A stretch of 42,009 nucleotides of DNA, taken from an uncultured Bacilli bacterium (GTDB taxonomy: Bacteria; Bacillota_I; Bacilli_A; RF39; UBA660). This document shows positions 13,204-21,706 of this stretch, in pieces. The stretch is taken from NCBI GenBank assembly GCA_934101275.1, contig CAKOQM010000006.1, positions 1 to 42,009 of the forward strand, written 5' to 3'. The notes beneath the pieces were generated by a model. It worked only from the letters and a program-made list of their open reading frames with translations. It was not told the origin of the DNA and made no database searches. Within the stretch, counting starts at the first letter, position 1. Every line of letters begins with the position of its first letter. The position numbers and the translations under genes are program-made.

Positions 13204-15213
13204 ATGAAAAAGTTGTTTAATAAGGATAATCCAAATAAAAAGACAGTCCTTATTATCACGGTAATTTTGATAGTATTATTGGGAACCATTGGTATTTCTT
13301 ACGCTTATTGGATATTAACTTATACCCAGACAGGAGTAAACAAAGTAGCCACAAGTTGTTTTAGTTTATCTTTGTCAAATGAAAAAAATAATATAAATTT
13401 AGCTAACGCTTATCCAATATTGGATGAAGAGGGAAAAAAATTAACACCTTATAGTTTTACTATAACAAATACTTGTGATTTATTTGCTAGTTACACGGTA
13501 AATCTTGAAATGCTTGATGATAACACTATGCCTCTTAAATATATTAATGCCATGCTTAATAATGAAGGCGTTACAAAATTAAGTGTTTTAGAAGATGCAA
13601 AGACAACAATAGATGGCGCTGTGGCATCTAAGACATTAGTAAAAGGTGCTTTAGGTGCAGGCGATAGTGTTGATTATAATTTAAGATTATGGATGGCGGA
13701 AGATGTTACAGCTGAAAACACGGATGCGATGAATACTTTATTTAGTTCCAAAGTTGTCGTTATTGGTTCAGTAAGTAACTATAGTCCAGTAGAACAAGGA
13801 TATACAACTTTAGTAGACGCTATTTTAGCTAACGAATATCAAACAACCCCAGAAATATCTAAGCAAAAAATCGCGGCCAAACAAACCGTTGATTTTAGTA
13901 AGACAGCCCCAATTCTTATTTGGAATGAAAATAAAGCCACAAGTCTAAGTAGTCCATCATCAACAATGCCTCACCCAGACTTAGTTGCTCAAAAAGATAC
14001 AGATGCGAGATTCAAAAACTTATCTGCCTCAGCTGTTTTACTTCCAATAGGCTCTAGTTATACCTTTAATTCCGAGACAGGAAAATATAACATTACAAAT
14101 GTTCAACAAGTAGATCCAACTACTTTAACATATGGAGGTACTACGAAGTATTATTTCTGTAGTGCCGGATATAGCACGAGTTCTGCTGATGTTATATCAA
14201 TAAGTAAAAATACTTCAAATTGTGCAAATATTTATGAAATCACAAGCGCAAGTATTACAGATGGTACAGCAACTGGTTCAGGCGGAACTTCTTTCAAAAT
14301 AAGAAGATATAATTTAAAAGGCTATTTAATGAACCAAACAGAAAGAGAAAGTGATAAATCAGATAAAGGACTTTATCAAATGGCAGATGACGATGGTATA
14401 AGTTATTACTATCGTGGTTCTGTAAATAACAACTATGTAAAATATGCTGGTGCTTACTGGCGAATCATTCGTATCAATGGTGATGGTAGTGTCAGACTTC
14501 TATATGCGGGAACAACAGCCAATGCCAGTGGTTCAGGATTAAATATAAAATCTGCTGCCTTTAATAGTAAAAGAGATAACCCAGCCTATGTAGGCTATAT
14601 GTATGGCAGCACTTTAAATACAAGTTATGAAAAAACAAATGCCAATGAAAACGACAGTAATATCAAAAAAGAATTAGATAATTGGTATAAAACTCATATT
14701 TTAGGAACAAGCAACGAATCAGTCATTGCTGATGCCGGTTTCTGTAATGATAGATGTTTATCTTCAGGAGATGGATATTCTACAACAGGTTCTTATACAT
14801 ACTATGAACCATATAGTAGATATTATCAAACCAAGGAACCTACTTTAAAATGTGCTCAAACAAACGATTTATTTACCTTAAGTACAAGTACTAAAGGAAA
14901 TAAAGCCTTAACTTATCCGATAGGCTTAATTACTGTCGATGAATTAATGCTTTCAGGCTATGCTAATGGTTATATTAACAAATCCACTTATACTTATAGT
15001 ACGTCTACTTATTGGACTTTGTCTCCGAGGGTTTTCAGTGTCTCGGATACGGCGGCGTATGGGTTCTCTTTGAACAGCGTAGGCTATCTTAACGGCTACA
15101 ACTACGTGACTTACGGCTTTGGTGTTCGCGCGGTTATCAATCTCTCATCTGATGCTCAGATAAGTGGCGGCATTGGCACGGCGAATAGTCCTTACGAAAT
15201 AAAAGTAAGCTAA
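13204..15213 (+). CDS. Large secreted surface protein with TasA-like head and C-terminal lectin-like domain
   Basis: The 669-residue protein has a basic N-terminus and a membrane helix ending in SYAYW, a TasA/camelysin-like signal, followed by a beta-rich region (FSLSLSNEKNN, SFTITNTCDLFASYTVNL) resembling that family. The C-terminal third, from YYYRGSVNNNYVKYAGAYWR, is a lectin-like domain with paired cysteines, GNKALTYPIGLITVDE, YWTLSP and a terminal FGVRAVINL. The protein at 40564-41977 shares this domain. The last ~190 bases are about 52% GC against ~30% around them, with different codon choice. An AGGAGAG site precedes ATG 13204. A surface adhesin or carbohydrate-binding role is inferred. 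Confidence 0.7.
   Translation: MKKLFNKDNPNKKTVLIITVILIVLLGTIGISYAYWILTYTQTGVNKVATSCFSLSLSNEKNNINLANAYPILDEEGKKLTPYSFTITNTCDLFASYTVNLEMLDDNTMPLKYINAMLNNEGVTKLSVLEDAKTTIDGAVASKTLVKGALGAGDSVDYNLRLWMAEDVTAENTDAMNTLFSSKVVVIGSVSNYSPVEQGYTTLVDAILANEYQTTPEISKQKIAAKQTVDFSKTAPILIWNENKATSLSSPSSTMPHPDLVAQKDTDARFKNLSASAVLLPIGSSYTFNSETGKYNITNVQQVDPTTLTYGGTTKYYFCSAGYSTSSADVISISKNTSNCANIYEITSASITDGTATGSGGTSFKIRRYNLKGYLMNQTERESDKSDKGLYQMADDDGISYYYRGSVNNNYVKYAGAYWRIIRINGDGSVRLLYAGTTANASGSGLNIKSAAFNSKRDNPAYVGYMYGSTLNTSYEKTNANENDSNIKKELDNWYKTHILGTSNESVIADAGFCNDRCLSSGDGYSTTGSYTYYEPYSRYYQTKEPTLKCAQTNDLFTLSTSTKGNKALTYPIGLITVDELMLSGYANGYINKSTYTYSTSTYWTLSPRVFSVSDTAAYGFSLNSVGYLNGYNYVTYGFGVRAVINLSSDAQISGGIGTANSPYEIKVS
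15021..15180 (+). other. GC-rich 3' cassette within the surface-protein gene
   Basis: By hand count 83 of these 160 bases are G or C (about 52%), far above the rest of the gene. The segment encodes the end of the lectin-like domain from LSPRVFSVSD to the GVRAVINL core and beyond. Codons here favour C- and G-ending forms (TCG, GCG, AAC, TAC, GGC) that are scarce elsewhere in the window. It looks replaced or overwritten by sequence of other origin. Confidence 0.7.
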
Positions 15214-15300
15214 AAGCCAGTGAATTTTTAGTGGATAGTGTCTCATATGGTGGTTCTTTTTAAAGTGAGGTATTTATATTTTTGCACTATATTTATATTA

Positions 15301-15356
15301 ACAACTTCTTACTGTATTTTTCTTTTGTTTAACAACAGTTTACGAAGTTGTTTTTA
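15301..15356 (+). terminator. Long hairpin terminator behind the surface-protein gene
   Basis: ACAACTTC (15301-15308) pairs perfectly with GAAGTTGT (15344-15351), and inside it ACTGT (15311-15315) pairs with ACAGT (15335-15339). A run of T follows at 15351-15355. Confidence 0.6.
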
Positions 15357-15497
15357 TTTTGTAAAATTGCCACATTTATATTTGAGTATTACCTATAAGG
15401 GATGGGGATACACATCGTATAAATTCTCTAAAACGTTTATAAATACTTTTTATTTAGAAGGCCTTATGTTATATTAAAGAGGCAAGTGAGGTGCTTT

Positions 15498-16187
15498 ATG
15501 CAGACATTGGGTTTAATTTTTGCTATGGATGAAGAAATGGATGCCTTGGCAAAATATATTGAAATAGATAAAACATATCATATTTTTGATTTAACTTTTT
15601 TAGAAGGACATTATAACAACATAAAACTTATTTTAGCCAAGTGTGGGGTGGGTAAAGTAAATGCCGCAAGATGTACCCAAATTCTTATTGATAATATGAA
15701 AGTGAATGCAATTATTAATATTGGTGTTGCCGGAGGTCTTTCAAATACTCTTTCGATTGGTTCTTTAGTGATTGGTGAAAAAATGGTACAACATGACTTT
15801 GATATTACCGCCTTTCATCATGAAAAAGGTTATATTCCTGATATTGGGGTTTATATGGAAGCGGACGAATATTTACTAAAAACAGCTTTGACAACTTCTT
15901 TAAAGTATAATATTCCTGTTTTTAAAGGCGTTATTGCGTCTGGCGATATCTTTTGTACAGACCCTAAAATGTCTTTAAAAATTCATCAAAAATTTAATGC
16001 GTTATGTACGGAGATGGAAGGGGCGAGTGTGGCCCAAATTGCATTTTTATCGCATATTCCTTTTCTGATTATAAGAAGTATTTCTGATACCCCTAATAAT
16101 CATAACGAAAAAACATACGAAGAGTTCTTAGAAGAATCATGTGCCCATGTGGCTAACTTTATGCTTCATTATTTAAAAGAATTATAA
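15498..16187 (+). CDS. mtnN: 5'-methylthioadenosine/S-adenosylhomocysteine nucleosidase
   Basis: The 229-residue enzyme has the family's motifs in order: GLIFAMDEEM at the start, CGVGKVNAA, NIGVAGGLS, VQHDFDITAF, IASGDIFC, CTEMEGASVAQIA with the ribose-binding Met-Glu, and IIRSISDTPNN with the catalytic Asp. It hydrolyses MTA, SAH and 5'-deoxyadenosine to adenine plus thiosugar, clearing inhibitors of methylation and radical-SAM enzymes. ATG 15498 is preferred because GTGAGGTG just before it is the ribosome site; GTG 15486 in the same frame is less likely. The neighbour on the right is convergent, nine bases away. Confidence 0.95.
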   Translation: MQTLGLIFAMDEEMDALAKYIEIDKTYHIFDLTFLEGHYNNIKLILAKCGVGKVNAARCTQILIDNMKVNAIINIGVAGGLSNTLSIGSLVIGEKMVQHDFDITAFHHEKGYIPDIGVYMEADEYLLKTALTTSLKYNIPVFKGVIASGDIFCTDPKMSLKIHQKFNALCTEMEGASVAQIAFLSHIPFLIIRSISDTPNNHNEKTYEEFLEESCAHVANFMLHYLKEL

Positions 16188-16196
16188 AAAAAAAAT

Positions 16197-17558
16197 TTAC
16201 GAAATAATTTTCTCAATTACTTTTGTAAATTCTTTTTGTCTTTTTTCCATTTCTTTTTCGGTTGTGGCTTCAAAACGAAGCGTTAAGTTAGGTCCTGTAT
16301 TACTGGCTCTTATAAGGGCCCAAGCATCCTCAAAATTAACTCGCACACCATCAATGTTTAAATATTCATAACGTTTACTTTTCACGTATTCTATGACTTT
16401 ATTCACTACCTCAAACTTTTTATCATTAGCCACGGGAATTTTTATTTCTGGTGTCGAATAATAAAGAGGGATGTTTTCTAATAATTCACTGAAACTCTTA
16501 TCTGTCAAAGATAAAATTTCTAAAAAACGTAGACCGGCATAAATAGCACTACAAACCTCAGGACCACGATCATTAAAGAAAATATGACCGGATAATTCTC
16601 CACCTAGAGGAATATGATGTTCTTTAGTGTTTGCTTCTGTGAAACTTGTGCCGGTTCGACTCATAAAGACTTTGCCTCCTAAAAGGCCAATCTCATCAAT
16701 TAAAGCTTTAGAACATTTTACATCGCATAAAAAAGTTTTGTTTTCTACTTTCGAAATCATATCTCTTATCGCGACAATCATATATTTGTCGGCCATGATA
16801 AAATTTTGTTTTTCATCAATAATACCTAAACGATCGCCATCCCCATCATACGCAATACCAATATCTGCGCCAACTTCTTTCACTTTATCTTTTAGCATTT
16901 GCATATTTTCTTCGACAGCAGGATCAGGATGGTGGTTAGGAAATGTCCCATCACTTTCATCGCAAATATAAGTGACTTCTAAATTTTTCCACATTTCATG
17001 AACTTTTTTAACAATGGTTGCGGTTACGCCATTACCTGGGTCAATCACCACTTTTAATTTTCTTTTCCCCATATGAGTATTACTTTTTAAATAAGCTAAA
17101 TAATCATTCAAGATATCTCTGTTTTCTAAAATACCTTGACCACTTTTAAAGTTATTTTGGAGGGTATATTTTTTAAAATCTTCAATCATATCACCTCGGG
17201 CATTAGCAAGAGAATCAAAAGAAAATTTGAAACCATTATCGTCTTTAGGATTGTGACTCGCGGTTACCATAACACCGTAAGTATTTTCTTTATATCTTGT
17301 ATAATAATGCATTGGGGTTGTAATAAGGCCATAATCAATCACATTAATACCGGAATCTAAAAGACCTTTTTTTAAAGCTTCACTTAAACTTGGTGAAGAA
17401 AGCCGATTATCCCTTCCTACCACACATTTATTTTTATCACAAAATTCTTGTAAATAACTTCCGTAGCTTTTGCCAATGATATAAGCCATTTCTTCATTTA
17501 CTTCATTAGGATAATTTCCTCTTATATCGTAGGCTTTAAATACACTTTCGTTAATCAT
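16197..17558 (-). CDS. Phosphomannomutase/phosphoglucomutase (alpha-D-phosphohexomutase)
   Basis: The protein shows the four-domain phosphohexomutase layout: FKAYDIRGNYP at the start, the phosphoserine loop in VMVTASHNP near 100-108, the Mg2+ loop DGDGDRLGI near 240, the sugar-recognition motif GGELSGHIFF, and the phosphate-binding loop RASNTGPNLTLRFEA near the C-terminus. It interconverts hexose 1- and 6-phosphates, feeding nucleotide sugars for envelope glycans. The start is set at the ATG whose codon ends at 17558, because GAGGTGG lies just before it; an in-frame ATG 12 bases upstream contains that ribosome site. The AlgC/ManB-like length of 453 fits mannose or glucose phosphates, not glucosamine. 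Confidence 0.92.
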   Translation of the reverse strand: MINESVFKAYDIRGNYPNEVNEEMAYIIGKSYGSYLQEFCDKNKCVVGRDNRLSSPSLSEALKKGLLDSGINVIDYGLITTPMHYYTRYKENTYGVMVTASHNPKDDNGFKFSFDSLANARGDMIEDFKKYTLQNNFKSGQGILENRDILNDYLAYLKSNTHMGKRKLKVVIDPGNGVTATIVKKVHEMWKNLEVTYICDESDGTFPNHHPDPAVEENMQMLKDKVKEVGADIGIAYDGDGDRLGIIDEKQNFIMADKYMIVAIRDMISKVENKTFLCDVKCSKALIDEIGLLGGKVFMSRTGTSFTEANTKEHHIPLGGELSGHIFFNDRGPEVCSAIYAGLRFLEILSLTDKSFSELLENIPLYYSTPEIKIPVANDKKFEVVNKVIEYVKSKRYEYLNIDGVRVNFEDAWALIRASNTGPNLTLRFEATTEKEMEKRQKEFTKVIEKIIS

Positions 17559-17626
17559 TTTCCACCTCATTCTATCTTATTCATTTTAACACATAATTAG
17601 TTAACGTAAAATAATAAGAATTATAT

Positions 17627-17655
17627 TTGACACTTTTTTGTTTTTGGTTTATCCT
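17627..17655 (+). promoter_or_regulatory. Sigma-A-type promoter
   Basis: A perfect TTGACA (17627-17632), a 17-bp spacer and TATCCT (17650-17655), 22 bases before the start of the gene at 17678. Confidence 0.65.
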
Positions 17656-17677
17656 TAAAATAAGGAAGGGAAGAATT

Positions 17678-18280
17678 ATGAATAGGTTACAAGAAGATGG
17701 CATAAGAATCGTTCAAGAAAATCGAGTTCGTTATGAAAAAATGTTAGCAGCCTCTATGAAGCAAGACCAAAAAATACGTGAAAGAAAAAATGTTGAAATA
17801 AAAGAAAAGCAAAAAAAAATCTTTTCTTCTGCAACGTATTTTGTTTTAGGCGGTGCGGCTGTTTTATTGGTGATGTCTTTTCCAAAAGATAATTCACGCT
17901 TTGATTATTATAAAGCAGAAGGTAATAAAATTTTGAATGAAAATTGGTATCCGTTAGATATGGCTGGTACGACTTTTGCCTATAATGAAAGTAAAGTTTC
18001 TAAGGCTATATTAAATAATCAAGAAAAGTGTTACGAAGAAAATAGAGAAGATGATACAAAATATCTTATAGCGGGCATAGGAGAAGAAATTCCTTTAAAT
18101 ATGGAAGATAAAACGCGTAATTTAAATAAGTTTATAGGTGGCTTAGGTAATGAACAATATAAAAATTTAGATGAATATATGACTTATCTAGGTTATAGTA
18201 CCTATGATGAATATATTAAAGGCGTTGAAGAAGAACTTGCTATCCAAAAGACAGCAGAAAAAGGAAGAGGTATGAAATGA
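17678..18280 (+). CDS. Hypothetical single-pass membrane protein (200 aa)
   Basis: AGGAAGGGAAG precedes ATG 17678. The N-terminal ~50 residues form a charged helix (LQEDGIRIVQENRVRYEKM, RERKNVEIKEKQKK), then one membrane helix (FSSATYFVLGGAAVLLVMSF), then an extracytoplasmic domain rich in acidic residues with GLGNEQYKNLDEYMTYLGYSTYDEYIKGVEEE near the end. I do not recognise the family. It has its own TTGACA promoter and overlaps the next start by four bases (ATGA), so the two are coupled. The TGA stop here also shows that TGA is a stop codon in this genome. Confidence 0.65.
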   Translation: MNRLQEDGIRIVQENRVRYEKMLAASMKQDQKIRERKNVEIKEKQKKIFSSATYFVLGGAAVLLVMSFPKDNSRFDYYKAEGNKILNENWYPLDMAGTTFAYNESKVSKAILNNQEKCYEENREDDTKYLIAGIGEEIPLNMEDKTRNLNKFIGGLGNEQYKNLDEYMTYLGYSTYDEYIKGVEEELAIQKTAEKGRGMK

Positions 18281-18495
18281 ATGAAGTAACGATGTTTACT
18301 TTAGAAAATGGTAATTATCTCGTTTTAGATAAATTAGAATATCAAAATCATCTTTACCTTTATTTATTTAAGGAAGATGATCCAGAAGATGTTTTGATTA
18401 AAGAGTATGTAAAAGATGAAAATGTTTTAAAAGCTATTTCTAAAGAAACTTTTGATTTTTTATTAACGGAGTTTGCAAAACGACATTCGAAGTAA
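18277..18495 (+). CDS. DUF1292-like (YrzB-type) small protein
   Basis: The 72-residue acidic protein follows the DUF1292 pattern: a beta-rich core with MFTLENGNYLVLDKLEYQNHLYLYLFKE, an acidic turn DDPEDVLIKEYV and a C-terminal helix. In Bacillus the family member YrzB lies in a housekeeping operon and has no proven function. It is coupled to the upstream membrane protein by an ATGA overlap, and its end reaches into the terminator stem. Confidence 0.55.
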   Translation: MNEVTMFTLENGNYLVLDKLEYQNHLYLYLFKEDDPEDVLIKEYVKDENVLKAISKETFDFLLTEFAKRHSK

Positions 18496-18517
18496 AATTT
18501 TTTACTTCTTTTTTTTT
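18489..18517 (+). terminator. Rho-independent terminator
   Basis: Perfect 8-bp stem GAAGTAAA (18489-18496) with TTTACTTC (18501-18508) followed by nine T. The stop codon of the DUF1292-like gene is within the stem. Confidence 0.85.
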
Positions 18518-18553
18518 ATTTTCTTCATAAACTGTTTTAGAGAGGATGATGAA

Positions 18554-19243
18554 ATGAAAAGTGTAATACCATTTACAAAAAACTTAGAATTTTCAACTAA
18601 GATTAGTGAAATCACAAGTATATCATTAGAAAGAGAATTTACTTTAGAAAACGAAGAAATTAAGGGTTTTCTTTATGTAACTGGTGAGTATAAAAGTCAT
18701 GATATCAGTGCCAATGTTCTTCCTTTTTCTTATAAAATTCCTTTTACCATTGAAGTTCCTGAAAACATAAAAAAAGATGATTTAACTTTAGAAATTACCG
18801 ATTTTGCATATGATATTCAAAGTGAAAAAGAAATTACGGTCAATGTTGAGTTAGAACTTTGTTATTCTTTAGAAGAAAAAGAAGAGGAAGAAAAAGAAGT
18901 TCCTTCTGTTAATAGTGACGAAATGATTGCCATGATGGAAGAAAGAAAAGAAGAAGAACTCCCTAAAATAGAACCTGCGGTACAAAAAGAAGAAGAAATT
19001 AAAGAAGAACCTAAACAATCGATAGAAGAAGAAAGAAATGAGAGTGAAGACGTTATAATGAATACGGTTATAGAAGACGAAGAATATACAACTTATCATA
19101 TTCATATTGTTAAGGAAGGCGAAACCGTAGAAAGTATTTGTGCTCTTTATCATGCAGATTTAAATCTCATTAAAATGTATAATGATACCGATAATTTAGT
19201 TATGGGAAGTAAGATTATTATTCCTGTCGATGATGAATCGTAA
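18554..19243 (+). CDS. SpoVID-like protein with C-terminal LysM domain
   Basis: The 229-residue protein has three parts. An N-terminal beta domain (residues 1-105; SISLEREFTLENEEIKGFL, YVTGEYKSHD, PFSYKIPFTIEVPE) resembles the SPOCS-type head of the spore morphogenetic protein SpoVID. A Glu/Lys-rich linker follows. The C-terminal LysM domain (about 181-226; HIVKEGETVESICALYHAD, NLVMGSKIIIPV) should bind glycan. SpoVID is needed for coat encasement in Bacillus. The same order, with ysxE directly behind, is found there, which supports the assignment. Start ATG 18554 follows AGAGGATGATG; the frame opens further upstream inside the preceding terminator. Confidence 0.65.
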   Translation: MKSVIPFTKNLEFSTKISEITSISLEREFTLENEEIKGFLYVTGEYKSHDISANVLPFSYKIPFTIEVPENIKKDDLTLEITDFAYDIQSEKEITVNVELELCYSLEEKEEEEKEVPSVNSDEMIAMMEERKEEELPKIEPAVQKEEEIKEEPKQSIEEERNESEDVIMNTVIEDEEYTTYHIHIVKEGETVESICALYHADLNLIKMYNDTDNLVMGSKIIIPVDDES

Positions 19244-20123
19244 AAGTCTTGATATATTAAAAGAAGTTTATAAGCCAACAAAAGTAACTTGGAAAAAGAA
19301 GGCTTTGCTTTTAGATTCAACCAGTGGACAATTTGTTTTAAAAGAGAAAAAACAAGACATGCGAAAACTCTACGATTATTTAAATAGTCGGAGTTTTTCT
19401 TATTATCCTCTTTTAATAGATGATACAAGAGAGGATATTAATGTTTTTTCTTATGTTAAAGAAAGTTATGCTCCTAAAGAACAAAAGGCGTTAGATTTAA
19501 TTAAAATGGTGGCTTTATTACACCAAAAAACAACTTATTATAAAGATGTAACAACCGATGAATTTAAAAAAATATATGATGAATTAAAATCACAAATTGT
19601 TTATGTGCGTTATTACTATGAAAATTTATATGAAGAGTATTTTCAAAAAGTTTACCCAAGTCCAAGTGAATATTTTTTGCTTACCCATATTTCTAAAATT
19701 TTAGCGTCATTAAATTATGCCGAAGATACTTTAGAAAAATGGTATGAACAGTGTGAGAATTTAAATAAATACCGTGTTTGCCAAATTCATAATAATTTAT
19801 CTTTGGATCATGTAAGAGAAAATTGTTTAATCAGTTGGGATAATTCTAGAAAAGATACACCTGTATTAGATTTAATAAAGTTTTATAAAAATTGCTATTT
19901 CGAAATTAATTTCGAACCAATTTTAAGTACTTATTTAAAGCTAAATCCTCTGAGTGAGGAAGAACAACAACTTTTCTTTTTAACTATCGCCATACCCCCT
20001 AAAGTAGAACTTTTAGATAATGAACTTGAGAATGTTAAAAATATTCGTTTTACACTGGATTATATCTATAAAACAGAAGAATTAATACGGCCATACAATA
20101 CGGTAGAGGAAAAACAAAAGTAA
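19230..20123 (+). CDS. ysxE: YsxE/CotS-family kinase-like protein
   Basis: The 297-residue protein has the aminoglycoside-phosphotransferase-like fold of the CotS/YsxE spore-coat family. An N-terminal lobe with YVLKE-like GQFVLKEKKQDM is followed by a helical middle and a catalytic-loop region CQIHNNLSLDHV, with LISWDNSRKDTPVLDLIKFYK behind it. The usual HGD is HNN, so the catalytic Asp is missing and phosphotransfer is doubtful, as in other YsxE proteins. It starts inside the end of the SpoVID-like gene (14-base overlap), the pair known from Bacillus. Two adjacent ATGs (19230, 19233) are possible. Confidence 0.72.
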   Translation: MMNRKSLDILKEVYKPTKVTWKKKALLLDSTSGQFVLKEKKQDMRKLYDYLNSRSFSYYPLLIDDTREDINVFSYVKESYAPKEQKALDLIKMVALLHQKTTYYKDVTTDEFKKIYDELKSQIVYVRYYYENLYEEYFQKVYPSPSEYFLLTHISKILASLNYAEDTLEKWYEQCENLNKYRVCQIHNNLSLDHVRENCLISWDNSRKDTPVLDLIKFYKNCYFEINFEPILSTYLKLNPLSEEEQQLFFLTIAIPPKVELLDNELENVKNIRFTLDYIYKTEELIRPYNTVEEKQK

Positions 20124-20255
20124 GACAAATTCAACAAGTAAAACAAAAATATTAAATCGCAAAGGTAAAATAAGTGTAATAATCACTTGATAAAAAATGA
20201 GCACACCTAAAACAAAAATACATAAAACATTTAAAAAAGAATTACGTGGTTTCAT
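20082..20255 (-). CDS. Small hydrophobic protein, two membrane helices (57 aa)
   Basis: A short reverse-strand gene has an AGGTGA ribosome site five bases before its ATG. It encodes two hydrophobic helices (FLNVLCIFVLGVLIFYQVII and FNIFVLLVEFVLLLFFLY) separated by PLR, and ends in IVWPY. Its last 42 bases run antisense to the end of the YsxE-like gene. Ribosome site, charge placement (basic N-terminus MKPRN) and helix spacing all look real. The family is not recognised. Confidence 0.55.
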   Translation of the reverse strand: MKPRNSFLNVLCIFVLGVLIFYQVIITLILPLRFNIFVLLVEFVLLLFFLYRIVWPY

Positions 20256-20312
20256 GTTATCACCTATAAATAGTTTACGAAAAAAACTTATTTTTGTTAA
20301 TCTAATGATAGG

Positions 20313-20343
20313 AAAGATTATCTTTTATGAGATAGTCTTTTTT
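20313..20343 (+). terminator. Rho-independent terminator
   Basis: 10-bp stem AAAGATTATC (20313-20322) with GATAGTCTTT (20331-20340), one G-U pair, then a T-run. It lies 190 bases behind the YsxE-like gene, just outside the IS left end. Confidence 0.7.
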
Positions 20344-20349
20344 GTATAA

Positions 20350-21630
20350 GGCAATCGCATAAAAATTTGACGTAAATTTACAGTTCGCAATAAAGAATGA
20401 CATTGAATATAAGGCTCTCAATATTTTTGAAATCGCTTGTATAACGTGTCATTTTTTGTTTTAAAGTGAGCTTTTCACCCATAGATTTGTCTAATCTAAC
20501 GAGATTAAATACTACTTTTCTGATTAATGATAAATTATTAATAGAATTGCCAACTCTATTTCTAGAATGTTCTTCATCTAAAATGACACCTAATCTCCAG
20601 TTTAAACCACATTTTATATTCCAATGCTCACGAGTTGTTTTAATGAAGGTCTGTATATCAAAAGTTTGACTTAATATGTAATAATGTTTGGTAACTTTTT
20701 CAACATCATTTTCAATTCTGTGAACGTCAATTATCCCAATGGCTTTAATTGATTTCCATTTTGATTTATCAGAAAGACAGCCAATGTCGTAAGATAAATA
20801 ATAAACTCTTTTTTCGATTCTACCGTGATTTTTTTCATAATCTGTTTCCCATATAGCAATATCTGATTCATCCCTTTTAAGACCTAAGTCAAAATAAGTT
20901 TTTATGTCGTCCCTAAGGTCTTTTTGATTATCTTTCACTTTTAATATGTAATTACCATTTTTTTCTTTAGAAACAATTAAATTGCAGATTTCTTCTTGAG
21001 TTCCAATGGCATCAATGGTAATAATTCTGTCTTTGATATCTAGTATTTTTATTAATTCAGGAATGGCGGTAATTTCATTTGATTTATCATCTACTTTAAC
21101 TTGTCCAACAGAAATACCTATGTCACTTAGAAAAGCCAATACAATATAAGGTGTGTTGCCACCGTTAATTTTATCACGAGCACGTTTAACAGCCTTACCA
21201 TCAATGCTTAAATGATTTCCATTTTGTTCAATGATTTCACTAATCTAATCGATAAAAATATTTAAAAATTTAGCTGAATCAATAATTGAAAATACATTTG
21301 ATAAGGTATCATGAGAAGGAGTGCCATTTTTTAAATCAAGAAGTTCATTAAAATAATTCTCGTGTACTTTTAGAAAATCAGTAGGATTCGTAAAATCTGT
21401 ATAACCTCATAAGATACCATAAATAGTCATAATCAAAATATTTATTAATTCGTGTTTTTTACCTCTTGTATCACGAGGTATTAAAGTCAATATAAAAATG
21501 TAGGTTTTAGGGAAAATGATTGTATAGTGATTTCGTGTTTGTCGTCAACTCCTACTATAGGGATATAGTAAACAGCCTAATAAATCCACCATTTTATCAC
21601 ATTTTTATATTTAGGTTTTATGCGATTGCC
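20350..21630 (-). mobile_element. ISAs1-family insertion sequence (decayed) with intact terminal inverted repeats
   Basis: GGCAATCGCATAAAA at 20350-20364 is repeated in inverse orientation at 21616-21630 (TTTTATGCGATTGCC); the match extends three bases further out as TAA/TTA. The 1.28-kb interior holds one transposase frame on the minus strand with two stop codons. No clear target duplication could be recognised beside the repeats. Confidence 0.85.
20378..21490 (-). pseudogene. ISAs1-family DDE transposase with two internal stops
   Basis: One continuous reading frame on the minus strand gives an ISAs1 transposase: DTRGKKHELINILIMTIYGIL near the N-terminus, NGTPSHDTLSNVFSIID, SIDGKAVKRAR (first Asp), ITIDAIGTQEEI (second Asp), KDNQKDL and HWNIKCGLNWRLGVILDEEH (the Glu region). 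The frame is broken by a TGA between GIL and GYTD, where relatives have a small residue, and by a TAG after NIFID. The part after the second stop, 254 residues from 21139 down, is uninterrupted and contains the second Asp and the Glu but not the first Asp. The protein is therefore inactive unless both stops are read through. Confidence 0.85.
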
Positions 21631-21650
21631 TTAAAGGAGGGCAAAAAATG

Positions 21651-21679
21651 TTGAAAAGACTTGCTGAATGTTATATAAT
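21651..21679 (+). promoter_or_regulatory. Promoter of the pilin-like gene
   Basis: TTGAAA (21651-21656), 17-bp spacer, TATAAT (21674-21679). It begins only 20 bases from the right terminal repeat of the ISAs1 element. Confidence 0.65.
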
Positions 21680-21706
21680 TTTCCTATGAATAGGAGAGAA
21701 AGTTAT

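Noticed and set aside
13204..15213. Complete diversity-generating retroelement in the window
   Set aside because: A possible variable region is visible, but I see no reverse transcriptase gene and no second copy of the GC-rich segment in these 42 kb, so only the hypothesis is kept.
15238..15477. 79-codon frame behind the surface-protein gene
   Set aside because: It starts without a ribosome site, spans the terminator hairpin and has no recognisable protein features.
21140..21490. TGA inside the ISAs1 frame as evidence of a recoded TGA (Trp) genetic code
   Set aside because: TGA ends real genes here (for example at 18280, where the next gene overlaps as ATGA), and the same frame also has a TAG. 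It is ordinary decay.
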